Assembly: GCA_030665925.1 (NCBI GenBank)
Contig: DAOUYX010000050.1
Coordinates: 1-9,024, forward strand
DNA: 9,024 bases
Source: Methanosarcinales archaeon
GTDB lineage: Archaea; Halobacteriota; Syntropharchaeia; Alkanophagales; Methanospirareceae
Direction of reading: 5' to 3'
The position numbers and the translations under genes are program-made. Below are positions 6,409 to 9,024 of this stretch, piece after piece. Position 1 is the stretch's first letter. Every line of letters begins with the position of its first letter. A model generated the notes under the pieces. The model was not told the DNA's origin. It made no database searches and was given only the letters and a program-made list of their open reading frames with translations.

Positions 6409-7097
6409 GAAAAAACAGGAATACGCAAGATAAAAAATTGGAGCAAGAAACCAGAACTGTTCGGTGGTTTTACCACAGTATCCCCTTTATCCTGTTGTTT
6501 TTGTTTTGGGAGCTATTAGCGAGGGTAATCCATAACCCGCTCATCCTACCACCATTCTCGGCTGTGGTTGTAAATGCTTTTTCACCATTTTTGGCTTATC
6601 ACCTTGGAAGCACGCTTGCATTCTCCCTGCTGGGGCTGTTGATAATATCGCTGGTGGGTCTGCCACTGGGAATGCTCATGCAGAGATTTAAAAAGGCTGA
6701 ATGGGCATTAAATCCTTTCTTCTGGTTTCTGTTGTTCGTATTTGGATTTGGAACCATAAGAATAGCACCCATGTTGATCGTGTTATTTGGGCTCTCACAA
6801 CTTACGGCTCTCGTACTTTCAATTTTGGTACCCATTCTGGTAGTTGCGCTAATTTCTGGTTACGGTGCAAAGCTAACTGCGGTCAGGGTAGGGTTTTTGT
6901 TGTGCTGGTCTCTCCGGATTGGTGGTGAGATGATGCTTGGAATAACGGGAATCGGATACCAACTCTCCCAGTGTTATTTTCTGCATAATATGGAGATCAT
7001 GTACGCAATAATGCTAATCATGGGATTTACCGGTCTTTTCGTTGATAGAGTGCTTAAGTACGTAGGAAACGTAGTCATAGGAAAAGAGGTGAAATGA
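6405..7097 (+). CDS. ABC-type permease (SsuC/TauC-like) lacking the EAA coupling loop
   Basis: Integral membrane protein of 230 residues resembling permeases of the sulfonate/taurine/nitrate uptake group. Matching stretches are FWELLARV then NPLILPPFSAVV (34-55), HLGSTLAFSLLGLLIISLVGLPLGML (66-91), IRIAPMLIVLFGLSQL (118-133), and after residue 160 RVGFLLCWSLRIGGEMMLG and GITGIGYQLSQ up to the final helix (198-216). Family members carry a cytoplasmic EAA loop (consensus EAA...G.........LP) between the segment ending here at about 154 and the one starting at about 160. Here only some five residues (AKLTA) bridge them, so about 35 residues are missing. That loop docks the permease to the ATPase. 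The start overlaps RHH copy 1 by ATGA and has a strong GGAGGTGAT. The stop overlaps RHH copy 2 by ATGA. No substrate-binding protein gene is visible. Confidence 0.75.
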   Translation: MRKNRNTQDKKLEQETRTVRWFYHSIPFILLFLFWELLARVIHNPLILPPFSAVVVNAFSPFLAYHLGSTLAFSLLGLLIISLVGLPLGMLMQRFKKAEWALNPFFWFLLFVFGFGTIRIAPMLIVLFGLSQLTALVLSILVPILVVALISGYGAKLTAVRVGFLLCWSLRIGGEMMLGITGIGYQLSQCYFLHNMEIMYAIMLIMGFTGLFVDRVLKYVGNVVIGKEVK

Positions 7098-7279
7098 AAA
7101 AAATGAATGAAAAAAGTTTGGTAGAAATGCAAATACCGGTAGAAGAAGTCGAAAACGTAGATGAGCTTGTTAGAGAGGGATATTATGGGAGCAGAAGCGA
7201 TGCAATCCGCGATATAATCAGACGCGGAGCGGCGCAGCTCAGATCGAGATATTGGAGTGTAAAAACAAGAAGGAGATAA
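7094..7279 (+). CDS. ribbon-helix-helix (CopG-like) protein, copy 2
   Basis: A 61-residue near-copy of the RHH protein encoded 880 bases upstream. Over the 47 shared residues from KSLVEM to RSRY only four differ (K/Q, A/V, Q/R, V/A). The differences lie at the ribbon strand, the following turn and helix B. The extra N-terminal six residues of copy 1 are absent, and the tail differs (SVKTRRR, strongly basic). The first ATG (7094) overlaps the permease stop as ATGA, with GAGGTGA just upstream. The two copies could form homo- or heterodimers. The 3' end overlaps the ribosome site of the next gene. Confidence 0.85.
   Translation: MKKMNEKSLVEMQIPVEEVENVDELVREGYYGSRSDAIRDIIRRGAAQLRSRYWSVKTRRR
7141..7206 (+). 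repeat. 66-base direct repeat, copy 2
   Basis: Exact copy of 6261-6326. The perfect match, including third codon positions, points to a recent duplication or gene conversion between the two RHH genes. Confidence 0.95.
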
Positions 7280-7284
7280 AAAAG

Positions 7285-7476
7285 ATGAGAAAATACAGTT
7301 ATGCCGAGCTTGGTATGCTTTTTGGATTGTTTATTGGAAGCGGAATTGGAGTAACAGCATTTGCCATTACAAACAATGCGTTATTTTTTACAGTTCCAGG
7401 ATTTGGGGTAATCTGCGGGTTAGGAATAGGAAGCTTGTTGGATAAAAATAAAGTGGTGAATAAAAATGGAACATAA
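7285..7476 (+). CDS. 63-residue glycine-rich two-helix membrane protein
   Basis: A small protein with two probable membrane helices (about 9-28 and 32-52) rich in spaced glycines (GMLFGLFIGSGIGV, GFGVICGLGIGS), a pattern that favours close helix packing. It ends in a charged tail (DKNKVVNKNGT). The start at ATG 7285 is chosen over an upstream TTG at 7252 because GGAG at 7272-7275 is nine bases before it and the upstream stretch is charged and overlaps RHH copy 2. It overlaps the next gene by 11 bases. I do not recognise a family; it may be an accessory subunit of the neighbouring membrane protein. Confidence 0.65.
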   Translation: MRKYSYAELGMLFGLFIGSGIGVTAFAITNNALFFTVPGFGVICGLGIGSLLDKNKVVNKNGT

Positions 7477-7930
7477 AATCAAAATATTGGTAATTGGTGT
7501 GGCAATAGCGGGAATTGTTTTAGGGGGATTCTCTCTCTACAACCTTGTTGAACAAAAAGAGAGCGGCGTAAATATTTATTATGATGTTGTTTGTACACAG
7601 GGGGCAGCAGAGAACCTCACTGGAATGGAGAGCGTGAAGGTACACGGGATGGTCTGTAACACCGGAGATAAAGAGGCGAAAAACGTAACCGTGACTGTGA
7701 TATTTACAGACACCGCACACGACAGAGTAGTTAGAAAAACGGTGGTAGAAGGAGTAGATTTGCTTCCAAAGGGAGCAGTATCGGTGGAATTTGATACCGA
7801 GTATTTAAGAGAATTGACCATACCAAAAACAATAGTAGATGAAACAATTCAGGTTAATTGGATGGAAGACGGGCAATTAAAAACTTTAACCTCACGAAAG
7901 CATGCGGCGGCAACAGAAGAAGAAAAATAA
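7466..7930 (+). CDS. membrane-anchored exported protein with a beta-sandwich-like domain
   Basis: A 154-residue protein. An uncleaved-looking signal anchor (KIKILVIGVAIAGIVLGGFSLYNL, about 4-27) puts the rest outside the cell. The outer part has VKVHGMVCNTGDKEAKNVTVTVIFTD (57-82) and a later VEGVDLLPKGAVSVEFD (94-110). This is the layout of FxLYD/CARDB-type sandwich domains, in which a strand, a turn with NTG and a second strand are followed by a proline-glycine turn. Cys43 and Cys64 could form a disulfide. The end is polar (HAAATEEEK). It lacks the size of a substrate-binding protein, so a role as a surface adaptor is only a guess. The start overlaps the previous frame by 11 bases. Confidence 0.7.
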   Translation: MEHKIKILVIGVAIAGIVLGGFSLYNLVEQKESGVNIYYDVVCTQGAAENLTGMESVKVHGMVCNTGDKEAKNVTVTVIFTDTAHDRVVRKTVVEGVDLLPKGAVSVEFDTEYLRELTIPKTIVDETIQVNWMEDGQLKTLTSRKHAAATEEEK

Positions 7931-7960
7931 GGTTTGTGGGGGTATTGATGTGAGAAGAAA

Positions 7961-8131
7961 ATGATAGAAGTGCAAAATCTGACAAAGAAGTTTGACGGAA
8001 AAGTTAATAAGTCCTATCTTTTTGCTGTTAAAAACGAAAGAAAGAAAGAACGAACGAGCGTGCTAAGCGGGCTTTACCCCGCCCGCAGGGCGTGCGTCGA
8101 AACCGAAGCCGGTAGAGCCCCTACGACATGA
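7961..8131 (+). pseudogene. ABC transporter ATPase, only the first ~15 codons left
   Basis: The frame starting at ATG 7961 opens with MIEVQNLTKKFDGKV, the standard first strand of an ABC ATPase of the SsuB/TauB kind. It then departs into a sequence with no Walker A, signature or Walker B motif and stops at 8129-8131 after 56 residues. A real member has about 240-260 residues. It lies 30 bases after the exported protein, where the ATPase partner of the permease would be expected. The homology ends near 8005-8011. The remaining 40 residues are probably foreign sequence read in frame. Whether the short product is made is unknown. Confidence 0.6.
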
Positions 8132-8172
8132 TGGAAGTCGCTTTTGCTCCAAGTGCGGTTCTCTTTTTCTTT
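8006..8172. other. scar with GC-rich hairpin, possible mobile-element end
   Basis: This stretch replaces the body of the ATPase gene. It begins AT-rich with a short gaaa/gaac repeat run, then carries a perfect stem GCGGGC (8067-8072) / GCCCGC (8081-8086) around an eight-base loop. Two smaller stems follow: GTAG/CTAC (8112-8124) and CGAC/GTCG (8124-8140). Clustered hairpins next to a short conceptual tail containing ACVETEAGRAPTT are reminiscent of the 3' end of IS200/IS605-type elements, where the TnpB tail and the right-end hairpins overlap. No transposase body is present, so this identification is tentative. Confidence 0.3.
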
Positions 8173-8180
8173 GATTAAAT
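8173..8180 (+). promoter_or_regulatory. TATA-like box for rqcH, leaderless start
   Basis: The sequence gattaaat lies 21-28 bases before the rqcH ATG at 8201. There is no Shine-Dalgarno sequence between them. This spacing would start transcription at or very near the A of the ATG, as in leaderless archaeal mRNAs. Confidence 0.45.
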
Positions 8181-8200
8181 CCTCTTTACGTTTGATAGAT

Positions 8201-9024
8201 ATGAAGGACTCAATGAGCAGCGTGGACGTAGCAGCCATCGTTACCGAGCTACAGGAGCTTGTAGGTGCACGACTCGTAAAAGCGTATCAACCGGGTAAAG
8301 AAGAGATACGGCTGAAACTGCATCAAAAAGAGATAGGCTCGCTTGATTTGATCATCGAAGCAGGGAAAAGAATCCATCTCACCAAATATAAGAGACCGTC
8401 ACCTCGAATGCCCTCTAACTTCTCCATGTACATCAGAAAACATCTCAGTGGCGGTCGAATTGCGCGAATCCAGCAGCTCGAGTTTGACCGGATAGTGGAG
8501 ATAACGGTAGAACGGTGGGATAAACAACTCAGGTTGATCGCCGAGTTGCTGCCGCGTGGAAATTTAGTGCTCATTGATGAAAATGGCGACATTATGCTGC
8601 CCTTGAGAAGAAAGAGCTTTTCGACACGGGAGCTAAAGGTACGGAAGAGATATGAGCGCCCCCCATCACGAGAAAATCCTCTGGCAATAAGCGAGATAGA
8701 ATTACAGGATCTATGCAAATCCGCTGCCCAGGATAATAAAGATGTGGTACGGGTTCTTGCGTCTGCGTTGAGCTTAGGTGGCTTATATGCGGAAGAAGTG
8801 TGCGAAAAAGCCGGGGTTGATAAGAATAAGAAGGCTAATGAACTCACAGAAACTGAATTGAAATCCATTCATGATGCGATACTAACGCTCTTAGAGCCGA
8901 TCCTCACACAGGACAAGTCCATGCTGAGAGCGCACATCGTATTAGAGGATAAAGAGAAGGTGGATGTTCTTCCTTTTGAATTGAACACTTATAAAACCAG
9001 AGAGAAAGAGTTTTTTACTTCGTT
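8201..9024 (+). CDS. rqcH: RqcH/NEMF/Rqc2-family ribosome quality control protein, N-terminal part
   Basis: Archaeal homologue of bacterial RqcH and eukaryotic NEMF/Rqc2, which bind the 50S subunit carrying a peptidyl-tRNA after ribosome splitting and help extend the stalled chain. The window contains 274 residues; the family usually has over 600, and the frame is still open at the edge. The NFACT-N domain opens with MSSVDVAAIVTEL (5-17), GARLVKAYQ (22-30) and RIHLTKYKRP (57-66). It continues with MYIRKHLSGGRIARIQQLEFDRIV, which carries the conserved Asp-Arg pair (D96-R97) needed for tail synthesis in studied members. A helical region rich in charged residues starts near 165 and should lead to the later coiled-coil part. 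ATG 8201 fits a leaderless start; ATG 8213 is the alternative. Confidence 0.9.
   Translation, partial: MKDSMSSVDVAAIVTELQELVGARLVKAYQPGKEEIRLKLHQKEIGSLDLIIEAGKRIHLTKYKRPSPRMPSNFSMYIRKHLSGGRIARIQQLEFDRIVEITVERWDKQLRLIAELLPRGNLVLIDENGDIMLPLRRKSFSTRELKVRKRYERPPSRENPLAISEIELQDLCKSAAQDNKDVVRVLASALSLGGLYAEEVCEKAGVDKNKKANELTETELKSIHDAILTLLEPILTQDKSMLRAHIVLEDKEKVDVLPFELNTYKTREKEFFTS

Noticed and set aside
6196..7279. Toxin-antitoxin system built on the RHH genes
   Set aside because: RHH proteins can be antitoxins, but no gene here resembles a RelE, MazF, PIN or other known toxin; the partner is a multi-pass membrane protein.
8323..8868. 181-residue minus-strand frame
   Set aside because: It is the complement of the clearly recognisable rqcH reading frame and shows the serine- and arginine-rich composition of a shadow.

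Overview
The window is archaeal and most likely from a euryarchaeal lineage rich in two-component systems, such as methanogen, ANME or Archaeoglobus relatives. The evidence is a Hel308 helicase, the archaeal cluster L37Ae - RpoP - Pcc1, a NEMF/RqcH homologue with an apparently leaderless start, and AT-rich boxes of the archaeal TATA type in front of several genes. I cannot fix the genus from the sequence alone.

Layout. Positions 1-1859 (minus strand) hold most of hel308, cut by the window edge. A divergent promoter region follows. Next comes an information-processing block on the plus strand: ribosomal protein L37Ae (1998-2351), RNA polymerase subunit P (2358-2501), the KEOPS subunit Pcc1 (2573-2839) and a 59-residue two-helix membrane protein that overlaps the end of pcc1 (2818-2997). 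After a TATA-like box comes a two-component pair: a response regulator with an Lrp/AsnC-like HTH placed in front of its receiver domain (3222-3734), and a membrane histidine kinase with a large extracellular Cache-type sensor (3788-5524). A palindromic repeat lies between the kinase and a convergent small winged-helix regulator (5718-6002, minus strand).

The regulator faces, across about 190 bases, an accessory operon at 6196-7930. It encodes a ribbon-helix-helix (RHH) protein, an ABC-type permease of the SsuC/TauC kind that lacks the EAA coupling loop, a second almost identical RHH protein, a 63-residue membrane protein and a membrane-anchored exported protein. Joints inside it are tight (ATGA overlaps), and two perfect or near-perfect inverted repeats flank the presumed promoter. 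The operon ends in the first ~15 codons of an ABC ATPase (7961 onward). These run into unrelated sequence with a GC-rich hairpin that looks like a recombination or mobile-element scar. The window closes with the N-terminal 274 residues of an RqcH/NEMF ribosome-quality-control protein (8201-9024).

The most unusual parts are the RHH-permease-RHH operon, with its missing coupling loop and decapitated ATPase, and the HTH-receiver fusion. My reading is that the transporter locus has been disconnected from ATP hydrolysis, either by decay or by repurposing of the permease as a sensor or scaffold. The sequence cannot decide between these.
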